Origin: Paenilisteria portnoyi
GTDB taxonomy: Bacteria; Bacillota; Bacilli; Lactobacillales; Listeriaceae
Length of the DNA stretch: 64,000 nucleotides
NCBI RefSeq assembly: GCF_014322795.1
Contig: NZ_JAASTT010000001.1
Coordinates: forward strand, 124,001-188,000
Reading direction: 5' to 3'
Below are positions 18,361-27,313 of the stretch, one piece after another. Within the stretch, counting starts at the first letter, position 1, and each line of letters opens with the position of its first letter. Position numbers and translations under genes: made by a program. Below the pieces are notes generated by a model. That model did not search any database and was not told the DNA's origin. It saw nothing but the letters and a program-made list of their open reading frames with translations.

Positions 18361-18524
18361 CTTCCAACACCTTACTTTCATTCTCTTCATAATATGTAAA
18401 ACTATTATAGCACAAGGCTTGTGAAACTCACTGTAACTTGCTTTTGGCTATGTTATTTTTTGAAAAATGCGCGCAAAAAAGGTACACTAGGAGTACTAAT
18501 AAAAAAGGATAGGTGATTAGACTT

Positions 18525-18806
18525 ATGGCTCGTAAAACCGTCATTATGCGTGTAACTGGAATGGTTCAAGGCGTTGGCTTCCGCTATACCACCAAGCATC
18601 TGGCTTATAAGATGAACATTAGTGGCATCGTCAAAAATTTGCAGGATGGTTCTGTTGAAATTCAAGCGATTGCTGAAGAAGCGGATTTAGAAAAATTTAT
18701 TGAAGCGGTAAAAAAAGGACCATCTCCATCAGCACGAATTGGTGAAGTCTATATTTATAAAGATGCTCCTGTCGAAGAACGTAAAACATTTGATATTGAA
18801 TACTGA
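18525..18806 (+). CDS. acyP: Acylphosphatase
   Basis: Hydrolyses acyl phosphates such as acetyl phosphate. It has 93 aa, normal for the family. The motif [10 protein letters not shown] carries the phosphate-binding Arg20, and GIVKN carries the catalytic Asn38. The start follows AGGATAGGTGAT. It is the first gene of a plus-strand set with a small orphan ORF and yidC. Confidence 0.95.
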   Translation: MARKTVIMRVTGMVQGVGFRYTTKHLAYKMNISGIVKNLQDGSVEIQAIAEEADLEKFIEAVKKGPSPSARIGEVYIYKDAPVEERKTFDIEY

Positions 18807-18921
18807 TAATGATGCTTAGTTTGGGGCTTTCGCTAAGTTATGCACACGGAGCTTGTCTTTCTGATTGATTTCCATTATAGTTAAGGCTGTACTTATTTTA
18901 GATTGGAAGGAGTGATTGCGT

Positions 18922-19200
18922 GTGTTTGAAACTTTAATCCAGATGGCGCTCGGACCAGAGTATGTTTCGTTATATGTGACCTTTTTCATGACAATGGCTG
19001 TGTTCAGGTATTGGCCAGTTCTGGCGATGGTGAAACCTACGATGGTATTGCATACGAAACATCTATGCATCACGCCACTTCCTGTTATTCATTGGAAACC
19101 TACGGAAACGCGCCTGCTTAGCTTTATTATCATATGGCTCGTCCAAGCAATAACACGTTTTTCAAATACAGACGATGAATATTCTTTGTCTTTTTCCTAA
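18922..19200 (+). CDS. Small hypothetical hydrophobic protein
   Basis: Unrecognised. Reading from the GTG at 18922 gives 92 aa starting VFETLIQMALGPEYVSLY, with hydrophobic stretches at about 15-38 and 68-80. The upstream GGAAGGAGTGAT is a near-ideal ribosome site, the main argument that it is translated. A TTG at 18916 is also possible. It sits in the 435-base gap between acyP and yidC on the same strand, where Listeria genomes usually carry one small hypothetical gene. Confidence 0.5.
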   Translation: MFETLIQMALGPEYVSLYVTFFMTMAVFRYWPVLAMVKPTMVLHTKHLCITPLPVIHWKPTETRLLSFIIIWLVQAITRFSNTDDEYSLSFS

Positions 19201-19243
19201 GTAACCGATACAAAAGAACTTACATTTAGGAGGAAATAAGACT

Positions 19244-20068
19244 TTGAAAAAGAAAAATATATTATTACTCATTATGATTGCGGCGCTGTTTTTTGCGTTG
19301 GCGGGTTGTAGCATGGACCCTTCTCAAAATACGGATGGTTTTTTCTACGTATACCTCATTAAACCGTTTACAAGCGTGATTGAATGGATTGCTTCGATAT
19401 TCGGTGGGAATTATGGTATCGCGATTATCGTAACAACATTGGCAATCCGTGCCTTGATTATGCCGCTAAACTTGCGTACTGCTAAAGCACAGATGGGTAT
19501 GCAGTCCAAAATGGCGGTTGCCAAACCAGAAATTGATGAAATCCAAGCACGATTAAAAAGAGCGACTTCGAAGGAAGAACAACAAAAAATTCAGCAAGAA
19601 ATGACGGCCGTTTATTCTAAATATAATATCAATCCGCTACAAATGGGTTGTTTGCCACTTTTGATTCAAATGCCAATTTTGATGGCGTTCTACTATGCGA
19701 TTCGCGGATCTTCTGATATTGCGCATCACGAATTTCTTTGGTTCAGCTTAGGTAGTCCAGATATGATTATGGCGATAATCGCCGGCGCTGTGTATTTACT
19801 ACAGTATTTCGTTTCACTGATTGGCTATACACCTGAGCAAAAGAAACAAATGAAGATTATGGGACTCATTTCACCAGTCATGATTCTCTTCGTCTCCCTC
19901 TCCGCACCAGCAGCTCTTGCGTTATATTGGGCAGTCGGCGGACTTTTCTTAGCAGGTCAAACACTCCTCACGAAAAAACTATACATGAAAAAACATCCAG
20001 AAGTAGAAATGATGGAAAAAGAAGAAAAAGAGATTGAGCAATTAGAACACGAGCAAAATAAAAAATAG
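19244..20068 (+). CDS. yidC: Membrane protein insertase YidC/SpoIIIJ, lipoprotein type
   Basis: Inserts proteins into the membrane with or without SecYEG. The 274 aa start at a TTG after TAGGAGGAAATAAG. The signal peptide ends in LAGC (lipid-anchored Cys22). The 60KD_IMP domain follows, with five transmembrane helices and [15 protein letters not shown] carrying the conserved groove arginine, then [20 protein letters not shown]. The C-terminal tail is charged (Glu/Lys), typical of Gram-positive YidC. It ends at a converging terminator with lisK. Confidence 0.95.
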   Translation: MKKKNILLLIMIAALFFALAGCSMDPSQNTDGFFYVYLIKPFTSVIEWIASIFGGNYGIAIIVTTLAIRALIMPLNLRTAKAQMGMQSKMAVAKPEIDEIQARLKRATSKEEQQKIQQEMTAVYSKYNINPLQMGCLPLLIQMPILMAFYYAIRGSSDIAHHEFLWFSLGSPDMIMAIIAGAVYLLQYFVSLIGYTPEQKKQMKIMGLISPVMILFVSLSAPAALALYWAVGGLFLAGQTLLTKKLYMKKHPEVEMMEKEEKEIEQLEHEQNKK

Positions 20069-20071
20069 CAA

Positions 20072-20119
20072 AAAAGACGTTTCCAAGATTCGTTCGTGAG
20101 AGCTTTGGAAACGTCTTTT
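20072..20119. terminator. Bidirectional terminator between yidC and lisK
   Basis: AAAAGACGTTTCCAA / TTTGGAAACGTCTTTT, a stem of about 14 bases, with T runs on both strands. Confidence 0.92.
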
Positions 20120-20121
20120 CG

Positions 20122-21609
20122 CTATTCTGCTTTATCCTCATTTTGCTCAATTAGTGGGAGTGCAATGGTAATGGTTGTACCAACATGATCCACACTCTCG
20201 GCATGAATGGAACCAAGATACCCACTGACTAATTCTTTTGCAATGGCAAGTCCTAGACCATTACCGCCAACTTCACGACTACGCGCTTTATCGACGCGAT
20301 AGAAACGGTTGAAAATCTTATCAATTTCATCTGCTGAAATACCGACGCCATAATCTTTAATAGAGACTTTAATTTTATCTGCCTCTTTATAGATATGCAT
20401 ATCAACTTGTTTGCCGTCACCAGAGTATTTCACGGCATTATCTGCAATAATAATCAAAATCTGCTCTAAATGATTGTGCTGGATCATTGCATGTAAATCT
20501 TTATCGTCTTCGGCTAATGTAAATGTGAAATCTTCGTACATGACTTCAAAATTACGCCTCACCTGCTCCAGGACATCATTCACGCACACAAGTTGCAGTT
20601 CTTTTGTTTGCGAAATTTGCTCTGCTCGCGATAAATCAAGCATTTCTTGCACGAGTTTTTTCATTCGTTCTAACTCAGTTAACGAAGCATGAAGCGATTC
20701 GTCAAGCACCTCAGGATCATCTTTACCCCAACGGTTCAGTAGCTTTAAATGCCCTTCCATAATTTGTACCGGGGTTCGTAATTCATGCGAGGCATCTTCT
20801 ACAAACTGTTTCTGTTGCTCAAAACTACGTTCAATTTGTACCATCATATCATTGAAAACAATAGTCAATTCGCCGATTTCATCTTTTGTGATAACAGTTG
20901 GTTCTATTCGCTTTTGGAAACCGTTATTTCGAATATCGTTCATTGTTTTTGCCATTTTTGTTAGTGGATTTAAGAAATTTTGCGCGAGTAGATAGCCGAG
21001 CATACCACTAATAAATAAGGCTACAGCGCCAAGTAAGAACATCGTTGCGAGTAGTTTACCCATCATGCTGTTGTAGGATGTCATCGGATTGATAACTTGA
21101 ATATATCCGATAATACTGGCATTGTCCGCTTTTTCGATAATGGGGATTTGGTACATAACCATTTGTTGGCCCTGCACGGTAGGCTTAGACAATGCTGGAG
21201 TTGGTTGCTTCACCAAATAATTGCTATAATCATTTTTTGCGTAGGCCTTATCATTATTCTGACCCGCCGTATATTGTTCAATTAGTTTCCCATCTTTATC
21301 GTAAAAAACAAGAACTTGATCCTCCAGGCGGGATCGTAATTCTATATTGTCTTTTACGATTGGTCCAATATTTTCGCTGGTAATATTCTCTGCTGCGCCA
21401 GTTAATTCGGCATTATAAATGGCAGCAGATGCCGCATACGCCGCCGATTTCACCGTGTCATCCTTCTCGTCTAGAAGCATGCTACCGATACCTTGATAAA
21501 TGGCAAAGGAGAATAAGAAAAATGTTAAAAATATAGCAGCACTTGCTCCAAACGTCCATTTAAATTTCAGTGACCGGCTCTTTAAAGAAAATGTATTTGG
21601 TGTTGTCAT
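20122..21609 (-). CDS. lisK: Sensor histidine kinase LisK
   Basis: Membrane kinase of the LisRK two-component system, known in Listeria for envelope-stress, acid/osmotic and antimicrobial (nisin, cephalosporin) responses. The 495 aa include two transmembrane helices (about 21-40 and 186-208) flanking an extracellular sensor, a HAMP linker, a HisKA domain with phospho-acceptor His275 in DASHELRTPVQ, and a HATPase with DYGVGIS and GGNGLGLAIAKE. It overlaps lisR by 4 bases (ATGA). Confidence 0.94.
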   Translation of the reverse strand: MTTPNTFSLKSRSLKFKWTFGASAAIFLTFFLFSFAIYQGIGSMLLDEKDDTVKSAAYAASAAIYNAELTGAAENITSENIGPIVKDNIELRSRLEDQVLVFYDKDGKLIEQYTAGQNNDKAYAKNDYSNYLVKQPTPALSKPTVQGQQMVMYQIPIIEKADNASIIGYIQVINPMTSYNSMMGKLLATMFLLGAVALFISGMLGYLLAQNFLNPLTKMAKTMNDIRNNGFQKRIEPTVITKDEIGELTIVFNDMMVQIERSFEQQKQFVEDASHELRTPVQIMEGHLKLLNRWGKDDPEVLDESLHASLTELERMKKLVQEMLDLSRAEQISQTKELQLVCVNDVLEQVRRNFEVMYEDFTFTLAEDDKDLHAMIQHNHLEQILIIIADNAVKYSGDGKQVDMHIYKEADKIKVSIKDYGVGISADEIDKIFNRFYRVDKARSREVGGNGLGLAIAKELVSGYLGSIHAESVDHVGTTITIALPLIEQNEDKAE

Positions 21610-22289
21610 GTACGCATCACATACCCCGTGCCACGCACTGTTTGAATATAACTCTCGTCATCGTTTTTATTATCGATTTTGTTTCGTAAATACCTCACGT
21701 ACACATCCACGACATTCGTTTCAACTTCGGTTTCATAACCCCATACTTTATTTAAAAGTACTTCACGCGTCAATACGATATTTATGTTTTCCATCAAGGT
21801 TAGCAATAATTCATATTCGCGTTTCGTCAAATCGATAATATCTTCACCACGCTTCACGATACGGCTTTCTTTTTCAACAACAATATCACGATATTCCAAT
21901 GTGGTTTGCTTTGTCTCGTTCTCACTCGTTTCGATACGTCGTAGTAAAGCACGAAGCCGCGCTAATAATTCTTCGATAGCGAACGGTTTGACAATATAAT
22001 CATCTGCACCATGATCAAGACCTGAAACGCGGTCAATAACGGAATCACGCGCGGTAATCATAATAATCGGCGTTTCTTTGACTTGACGAACGCGCCGACA
22101 AACTTCCACACCGTTTAGCTGCGGTAGCATTAAATCAAGTAGGATTGCGTCCCATTCTTCCGTAATCGCAAGCTCTAGACCAGCACGACCATCATTGGCA
22201 ACAGCGGTCTCATAGCCTTCATGTTGTAACTCTAGTTCTATGAAGCGAGCTAAATTCTTTTCATCTTCTACAATAAGTATTCTATTCAT
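21606..22289 (-). CDS. lisR: OmpR-family response regulator LisR
   Basis: DNA-binding partner of LisK. The 227 aa have a receiver domain with phospho-acceptor Asp52 (LLDLMLP) and conserved VEDE and K of IVKPF, then a winged-helix domain (LTKREYELLLTLMEN, VDVYVRYLRNKID). The ATG at 22289 follows GGTGGGGA. The TTG one codon earlier was rejected. It is the first gene of the lisRK operon. The 310 bases upstream contain no gene. Confidence 0.95.
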   Translation of the reverse strand: MNRILIVEDEKNLARFIELELQHEGYETAVANDGRAGLELAITEEWDAILLDLMLPQLNGVEVCRRVRQVKETPIIMITARDSVIDRVSGLDHGADDYIVKPFAIEELLARLRALLRRIETSENETKQTTLEYRDIVVEKESRIVKRGEDIIDLTKREYELLLTLMENINIVLTREVLLNKVWGYETEVETNVVDVYVRYLRNKIDNKNDDESYIQTVRGTGYVMRT

Positions 22290-22600
22290 CAACTATCCCC
22301 ACCTTCAAAAACCAGATATCTTCCTATTACCATTGTAACTAAAATCGCGGTAAAAACAACTAATAACAGTCTGTTTAGGGAATTTCTTTGTAGATTTTCA
22401 TGGGATTCTCATTGTTGAGCATTTTATGAAGCGTCTTGTGCTGAATTAGATGCTCAATATGCATGAGAGTGGAGCGAGCAGGTAATCCATCAGTGGGTTT
22501 TATGCGCCGAATCTAGGAACAACTAATGGAACGAATAAGGATTAGTGAGCTTGGAAGTGTTTGGAGCTGATAAACTGTAGGAAGGCTGGGTCTCGTATGA
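22290..22600. other. Intergenic stretch upstream of lisR
   Basis: No gene is seen. It contains an imperfect inverted pair TGAGCATTTTAT / ATGCTCA (about 22417-22460) and is otherwise unremarkable. It should hold the lisR promoter, but I cannot mark a clear one. Confidence 0.4.
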
Positions 22601-22652
22601 AAAAGAATGGTGACTTATCTCGGAGGAAATAGAGATAAGTCACCATTCTTTT
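22601..22652. terminator. Very strong perfect hairpin between lisR and gnd
   Basis: A perfect 21-base inverted repeat (22601-22621 with 22632-22652), 10-base loop, A run on one side and T run on the other. It fits a bidirectional terminator. It lies next to a GC-rich element rather than immediately after a gene. Confidence 0.8.
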
Positions 22653-22810
22653 AAGTGCTGAATCTGAGGCGTCGTCGTGCTTGGCACCTCCGGATCCGGC
22701 TTCAAGAGCCAGCCTCTCGGAAATTTCGTGGCCTCCGTAAAAGTCAAAAGAGGACTTTCACTGCGCCCCCTAACAATTTCTGTCGAGGCAAACGGGCTCT
22801 TTCAGCACTT
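22653..22810. other. GC-rich structured element bounded by 10-bp inverted repeats
   Basis: About 158 bases downstream of gnd, clearly richer in G and C than the surroundings, bounded by AAGTGCTGAA (22653-22662) and TTCAGCACTT (22801-22810). Internal palindromes include CCGGATCCGG, GAAATTTC and AAAGTC/GACTTT. Open frames here show no ribosome site and look accidental. Position and structure suggest a non-coding RNA, a 3' element of the gnd message or a small repeated element. I cannot tell which. Confidence 0.45.
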
Positions 22811-24229
22811 CTATTCATCAATCTCCGGCCACTCTGTATGGAATACTCCTGCTTTATCCACGCGTTCATACGTGTGTGCGCCGAAGTAATCGCGTTGGGC
22901 TTGGATTAGGTTTGCGGATAGTACTTCTGAGCGGTAGCTGTCATAATAGCTAATCGCTGCTGTGAATGTTGGTACTGGAATTCCTGCTTTTACAGATTCA
23001 GCTACTACTTCACGCAATGCATCTTGGTAGTTATGTGCGATATCCTTGAAATAAGGATCTAATAATAAGTTGTTTAAGTTCTTATCATTATTGTATGCAT
23101 CTGTGATTTTTTGTAAGAAACGAGCGCGGATAATACAACCAGCGCGGAAAATTTTCGCGATTTCGCCGTATTGTAAATCCCAATCGTATTCATCTGATGC
23201 AGCTTTCATTTGCGCAAAACCTTGGGCGTAAGACGCGATTTTACTGAAATACAACGCGCGACGTACAGATTCTACGAAGGCTTTTTTATCACCATTGAAG
23301 GAATAGTTGCTTGGGCCAGACAAAACACTGCTCGCATGTACGCGTTCGTCTTTTAACGCAGAAATGTAACGTGCAAATACGGATTCTGTGATAAGGGAAA
23401 GCGGTACACCAAGGTCTAGAGCGCTTTGACTTGTCCATTTACCTGTTCCTTTTTGGCCGGCTTTATCAAGAATAACATCAACAATCGGCTTACCTGTTTC
23501 AGGGTCTTTTGTTTTCACGATGTTTTTCGTGATTTGGATTAAGTAACTATCGAGTTCGCCGTCATTCCATTCTGTGAATACGTCGGCAAGTTCGTCGTTC
23601 GTTAAGCCGCCGATTTGTTTTAGGATCGTGTAAGCTTCAGCAATTAGCTGCATGTCGCCGTACTCAATACCATTATGCACCATTTTCACATAGTGTCCAG
23701 CGCCGTCTGGGCCGATGTAAGTCACACAAGGTTCGCCGTCCGCAATAGCCGCAATCTCTTGCAAAATTGGAGCGACTAAATCGTAAGCTTTACGTTGACC
23801 ACCAGGCATGATAGAAGGTCCTTTTAACGCGCCTTCTTCCCCACCAGAAACACCAGTTCCGATAAAATTAAATCCTTCTTCGCTTAGCGTTTTGTTGCGG
23901 CGGATCGTGTCTTTAAAGAACGTATTCCCACCATCAATCAAAATATCGCCTTGGCTTAGGAAAGGCTTGACTGCATCAATCATCATATCAGTCGCCGCAC
24001 CTGCTTGTACCATTAATAGAATACGACGAGGTACTTCGATGGAGTTAACAAACTCCTCTAAGTTATACGTAGGAACCAATTTTTTGTCGCTATGTGCTTC
24101 TGCGACTGCTTTCGTTTTTTCGCTAGAGCGGTTAAAAATCGATACACTGTAACCACGACTTTCAATATTTAAGGCCAAGTTGCGACCCATTACGCCCATT
24201 CCGATAACGCCAATTTCTTGTTTTGCCAT
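22811..24229 (-). CDS. gnd: 6-phosphogluconate dehydrogenase, decarboxylating
   Basis: Oxidises 6-phosphogluconate to ribulose-5-phosphate with NADP in the pentose phosphate pathway. The 472 aa have the Rossmann motif [15 protein letters not shown], the nucleotide-phosphate loop NRSSEKT, the catalytic Lys region [19 protein letters not shown], and the C-terminal segment [12 protein letters not shown]. The length is normal. Expressed alone. The stop lies directly beside the GC-rich element. Confidence 0.97.
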   Translation of the reverse strand: MAKQEIGVIGMGVMGRNLALNIESRGYSVSIFNRSSEKTKAVAEAHSDKKLVPTYNLEEFVNSIEVPRRILLMVQAGAATDMMIDAVKPFLSQGDILIDGGNTFFKDTIRRNKTLSEEGFNFIGTGVSGGEEGALKGPSIMPGGQRKAYDLVAPILQEIAAIADGEPCVTYIGPDGAGHYVKMVHNGIEYGDMQLIAEAYTILKQIGGLTNDELADVFTEWNDGELDSYLIQITKNIVKTKDPETGKPIVDVILDKAGQKGTGKWTSQSALDLGVPLSLITESVFARYISALKDERVHASSVLSGPSNYSFNGDKKAFVESVRRALYFSKIASYAQGFAQMKAASDEYDWDLQYGEIAKIFRAGCIIRARFLQKITDAYNNDKNLNNLLLDPYFKDIAHNYQDALREVVAESVKAGIPVPTFTAAISYYDSYRSEVLSANLIQAQRDYFGAHTYERVDKAGVFHTEWPEIDE

Positions 24230-24359
24230 TTTTCACATTCGTCCCTTCTCATTCGAGTCATTCGTTATAATGAATGCTGCCATTTTCTCAACACTCATAA
24301 CTATATCAAAACTTTGGTGCTACGGCAACGAAACGAACCCGAATTTAGCGAATTTATTG

Positions 24360-25445
24360 TTAGTTTGTCGTGATTTTTATTATTTCTAGAAGGAGCTTCA
24401 CGAGTTTTTCTAGCTCTGTAACCGCAATTCGCTCGCTTGTCGTGTGCGGATTTTCAAAGCCAGCCGCGAGGACGAGAAATGGAATGCCGCGGTCATTGAA
24501 AACATTCGCATCCGTGCCTCCTTCAAGCTGTAACGCTTTTTGAGGAAAACCGAGTTCCTGCATAGCACTGGACGCAACTTTGCAGATATGGCTCGTTTCT
24601 GGAAGGCTGAAATGATGATAGCTCATATGCGTCACATCTTGCACATCAGCCTTATATGTAATGCCAGTCTCAATGAATATTTGCTTAATCTGCTCAACAA
24701 ACGGCAAACAAATTTCAAGTGGAACATCTGCCGAGAACTCCGAGAGAATCGTCACTTTTTCATTGCCATTTTCTAAAACCTCGCCACCAAAATGATACAC
24801 TTGCCAAATAACACCAGTATCCAGTGTGAAATTTTGGCGAATTTTCTTCATCGCATCACGAGCGATTTGGATGGCTGATTTTTCGTGAGGCACACTGACT
24901 TCAATCCAAAAATCCAATTGCAGATGCGTTTTACTTGTGCGGATCATGCCACCGACTGCACCTGGCGCGTCTAAACAATAGCCATACGCAGCATCGACAA
25001 GGTCGAGATCAAATAATTTTGCGCCGGTCAATCCCTCTTCTTCTTTCGTTGTAAAAATAAATTCGACTTGGCCATGCGGTTCGTCGCTGTTGGCTAGTAT
25101 TTCTGCCGCTGCAAGCATCGCAGCTACACCGCTTTTATCATCGGCGCCAAGGATAGCACGATTTGCTGTTTCGACATAACCGTTTGTGATAATAACTTCT
25201 GGCGGGACGGGCGACGTGGCGGTGTCCAAATGCGCGGAAAATGCGATGACAGGCACTTGTTCTAGAGCTTCGTTAGTTGCTTGGATTGTTGCCACTAGGC
25301 CTGATTGCTGTTTGCTAAGTTGTACGGGTACGCCAAGTTGTTTAAAAAAAATCTGGATATATGTCATAATTTCCTGCTCCTGGCCAGAATTGGACGGGAT
25401 TGCGACTAATTCGAGAAAAACGTCTTGTACGTTAATTTGTGTCAT
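24360..25445 (-). CDS. M20 family metallopeptidase (PepT-like)
   Basis: Zinc di- or tripeptidase of the M20 family. Motifs: FSAHLDTATSP (metal His/Asp), GADDKSGVAAMLAA (bridging Asp), TKEEEGLTGAK (general base Glu and metal Glu) and the C-terminal His in ENPHTTSE. The dimerisation insertion is present, and length is 361 aa. The ATG at 25445 follows GGAGGTGA. The GTG at 25454 overlaps that site and was rejected. The substrate is not certain. PepT-like tripeptidase is the usual annotation at this locus. Confidence 0.88.
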   Translation of the reverse strand: MTQINVQDVFLELVAIPSNSGQEQEIMTYIQIFFKQLGVPVQLSKQQSGLVATIQATNEALEQVPVIAFSAHLDTATSPVPPEVIITNGYVETANRAILGADDKSGVAAMLAAAEILANSDEPHGQVEFIFTTKEEEGLTGAKLFDLDLVDAAYGYCLDAPGAVGGMIRTSKTHLQLDFWIEVSVPHEKSAIQIARDAMKKIRQNFTLDTGVIWQVYHFGGEVLENGNEKVTILSEFSADVPLEICLPFVEQIKQIFIETGITYKADVQDVTHMSYHHFSLPETSHICKVASSAMQELGFPQKALQLEGGTDANVFNDRGIPFLVLAAGFENPHTTSERIAVTELEKLVKLLLEIIKITTN

Positions 25446-25502
25446 TTTATTCACCTCCGTCTTGCTTTTTAAAAAATATTAGCTATTTCCTACTAATTTC
25501 AC

Positions 25503-25531
25503 TTGAAATTCTCACATAAAGTAAGTATGAT
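25503..25531 (+). promoter_or_regulatory. Sigma-A promoter of prli42
   Basis: TTGAAA (25503-25508), 17-base spacer, TATGAT (25526-25531), about 40 bases before the prli42 start. Confidence 0.7.
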
Positions 25532-25573
25532 AGAGATATCGAGATTTTTATTTGGAAGGAGCCGTCTCATTTT

Positions 25574-25669
25574 ATGTCTAACAAAAAAGTTGCTAGAGTT
25601 ATTGTGATTTTGATGCTTGTTGCGATTGTAGCCTCTTCTGTTTTAACAGGGGTATTGATGTTCCTATAA
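25574..25669 (+). CDS. prli42: Prli42 stressosome-anchoring miniprotein
   Basis: A 31-residue membrane miniprotein, too short for standard gene calling. It starts MSNKKVARVIVILMLV and ends VLTGVLMFL: a basic N-terminus and one transmembrane helix. From memory it differs from L. monocytogenes Prli42 at only a few positions, and it lies at the same place, next to the M20 peptidase and bkd operon. Prli42 is known to tether the stressosome to the membrane and help activate sigma B on oxidative stress. AAGGAG lies upstream, although the spacing of about 12 bases is long. A promoter and terminator frame it as its own transcript. Confidence 0.85.
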   Translation: MSNKKVARVIVILMLVAIVASSVLTGVLMFL

Positions 25670-25696
25670 TTGGTAATTGAATATGCGCTTGAAAGG

Positions 25697-25720
25697 CCAC
25701 ATGGATAATGTGGTTTTTTT
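25697..25720 (+). terminator. Terminator of prli42
   Basis: CCACAT / ATGTGG stem with a five-base loop followed by seven T, 28 bases after the prli42 stop. Confidence 0.85.
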
Positions 25721-25750
25721 GTTGTGCTGTGTGTAAGATTTTTTTTAATG

Positions 25751-25819
25751 GATTAAACGCTCGCTTTGCTCTCGCTTATGTTGCGGTTGTAATTCACTTT
25801 GTTCATAACAGCCGGGAAG
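25751..25819 (+). repeat. Hairpin repeat family, copy 1 (tandem with copy 2)
   Basis: About 69 bases beginning GATTAAACGCTCGCTTTGCT. It contains GCGGTTGTAATTCAC...GTTCATAACAGCC, an imperfect stem. It shares most positions with the next 69 bases and with two copies near 44041 and 44219. No ORF. Confidence 0.75.
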
Positions 25820-25888
25820 GATTAACCGTTCGTTTCACTCTCGCTTATATTGGGGTTGTAATTCACACTCGTTCATAACAACCCCAAC
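25820..25888 (+). repeat. Hairpin repeat family, copy 2
   Basis: Begins GATTAACCGTTCGTTTCACT. The core TTGGGGTTGTAATTCAC...GTTCATAACAACCCCAA folds into a stem with GGGGTTGT paired to ACAACCCC. It is a tandem of copy 1 with a one-base indel. The rest of the gap to bkdB (25889-26041) is AT-rich with nothing recognisable. Confidence 0.75.
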
Positions 25889-26041
25889 AAAAAAGAGCGA
25901 TAGCGTATTTAAACGTACCACTCAAGACATCTAGGGAGTTTAGGGGTATGGATCTAGATGTATTATTTTTATACCCGCTGTTATTTTTGTTAAACATTGG
26001 GTATTTCAAATTTAATTACCCCTATTATCTCCTATTTATTT

Positions 26042-27298
26042 TCAGTAGATTGGTGTGTTTTCTTTGGTGATTGTTTCGATATTTTCTTTCACTTTACTTA
26101 GGAATCTACCAGCTACCAGGCCATCTAGAATACGATGATCGATGGATAGGCAGAGGTTTACCATATTTCGAATGGCAATCATATCGTCAATTACGACGGG
26201 ACGTTTCACGATGGACTCGACCTGCAGAATGGCTGCTTGTGGATGGTTAATAATTCCCATCGATTGCACAGAACCGAACGATCCGGTGCTGTTAACTGTG
26301 AATGTCCCACCTGACATATCATCCTGCGTCAATTTCCCAGCGCGTGCTTTTGCTGCTAATTCTGTGATTTCGCGGGCGATGCCTTTAATCGACTTTTCGT
26401 CTGCGTGTTTGATAACTGGAACGAAAAGGTGATTATCGGTAGCTACGGCGATGGAAATGTTAATATCCGCACGTTCGATGATTTTGTCACCAGCCCACGT
26501 ACTATTTAGAATTGGATATTCTTTCAGCGCTTGTGCAACGGCTTTGACGAAAAAGGCGAAATAAGTGAGTGAATAACCTTCTTCGGCTTTAAATTTGTTT
26601 TTTAGGGCATCTCGGTGGCGTACTAGGCCAGTTGCGTCTGCTTCTACCATCATCCAAGCGTGTGGAATTTCATGTTTGCTCGATACCATATGTTTGGCGA
26701 TTGCTTTTCGAATGCCATCTACTGGAATTTCTCGATCACCGACTTGACTTGTTGGCATTGGTGCACTTGGCTGTTGTTGTGGTGCTGCTTTTGGTTCCGA
26801 TACTTCTGGTTTCGGAGCGATTGGGGCACCATTTTCGACATAAGCAAGAACATCTTTGCGCGTAATTCGACCGTCACGACCAGTTCCGCTGACGTTGCCT
26901 AAATCGATACCGTGTTCTGCTGCAAGAGTTAAGACGGCAGGCGAGAAGCGACCTGTCGCGGCACTTTGTTTAACGGATGCTTTTTTCGGCGTGGTCGCAG
27001 CTGGTTCTGGTTTTGGAGCTACTTCTTCTGCAGATGATTCCGCAGATTCCGAGCCGCCTTCTGTTTCTATCATACAAATAACGGCGCCAACATCAAGCGT
27101 CTCGTCTTCTACTGCAATCAATTCTTTAATCGTTCCGGTAAAGGAAGACGGGATTTCAGCAGTTACTTTATCGGTTAATACTTCTGCTAAGGCGTCGTAT
27201 TTATTTACGTGGTCACCAGGTGCGACTAACCATTGACTAATCGTTCCTTCTGTTACGCTTTCACCAAGTTGTGGCATTGTAATTTTTTCAAGTGCCAT
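26042..27298 (-). CDS. bkdB: Branched-chain 2-oxoacid dehydrogenase E2 (dihydrolipoyl transacylase)
   Basis: Core transacylase of the branched-chain 2-oxoacid dehydrogenase complex, giving isobutyryl-, isovaleryl- and 2-methylbutyryl-CoA for branched fatty acids, which keep Listeria membranes fluid in the cold. The 418 aa show an N-terminal lipoyl domain with lipoyl-Lys44 (LTDKVTAEIP), an Ala/Pro/Glu linker, a peripheral-subunit-binding domain (FSPAVLTLAAEHGIDL), and the catalytic domain ending in LSIDHRILDG. Last gene of the ptb-buk-lpdV-bkdAA-bkdAB-bkdB operon. Confidence 0.95.
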   Translation of the reverse strand: MALEKITMPQLGESVTEGTISQWLVAPGDHVNKYDALAEVLTDKVTAEIPSSFTGTIKELIAVEDETLDVGAVICMIETEGGSESAESSAEEVAPKPEPAATTPKKASVKQSAATGRFSPAVLTLAAEHGIDLGNVSGTGRDGRITRKDVLAYVENGAPIAPKPEVSEPKAAPQQQPSAPMPTSQVGDREIPVDGIRKAIAKHMVSSKHEIPHAWMMVEADATGLVRHRDALKNKFKAEEGYSLTYFAFFVKAVAQALKEYPILNSTWAGDKIIERADINISIAVATDNHLFVPVIKHADEKSIKGIAREITELAAKARAGKLTQDDMSGGTFTVNSTGSFGSVQSMGIINHPQAAILQVESIVKRPVVIDDMIAIRNMVNLCLSIDHRILDGLVAGRFLSKVKENIETITKENTPIY

Positions 27299-27313
27299 TA
27301 TTTTTTCACTCCT

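Noticed and set aside
22655-22909. 84-codon and 70-codon plus-strand ORFs across the GC-rich element and the end of gnd
   Set aside because: No ribosome site. They overlap gnd antisense and reflect the stop-poor GC-rich stretch.
25751-25888. CRISPR-like array
   Set aside because: Only two tandem units, 69 bases each, without spacers or cas genes.
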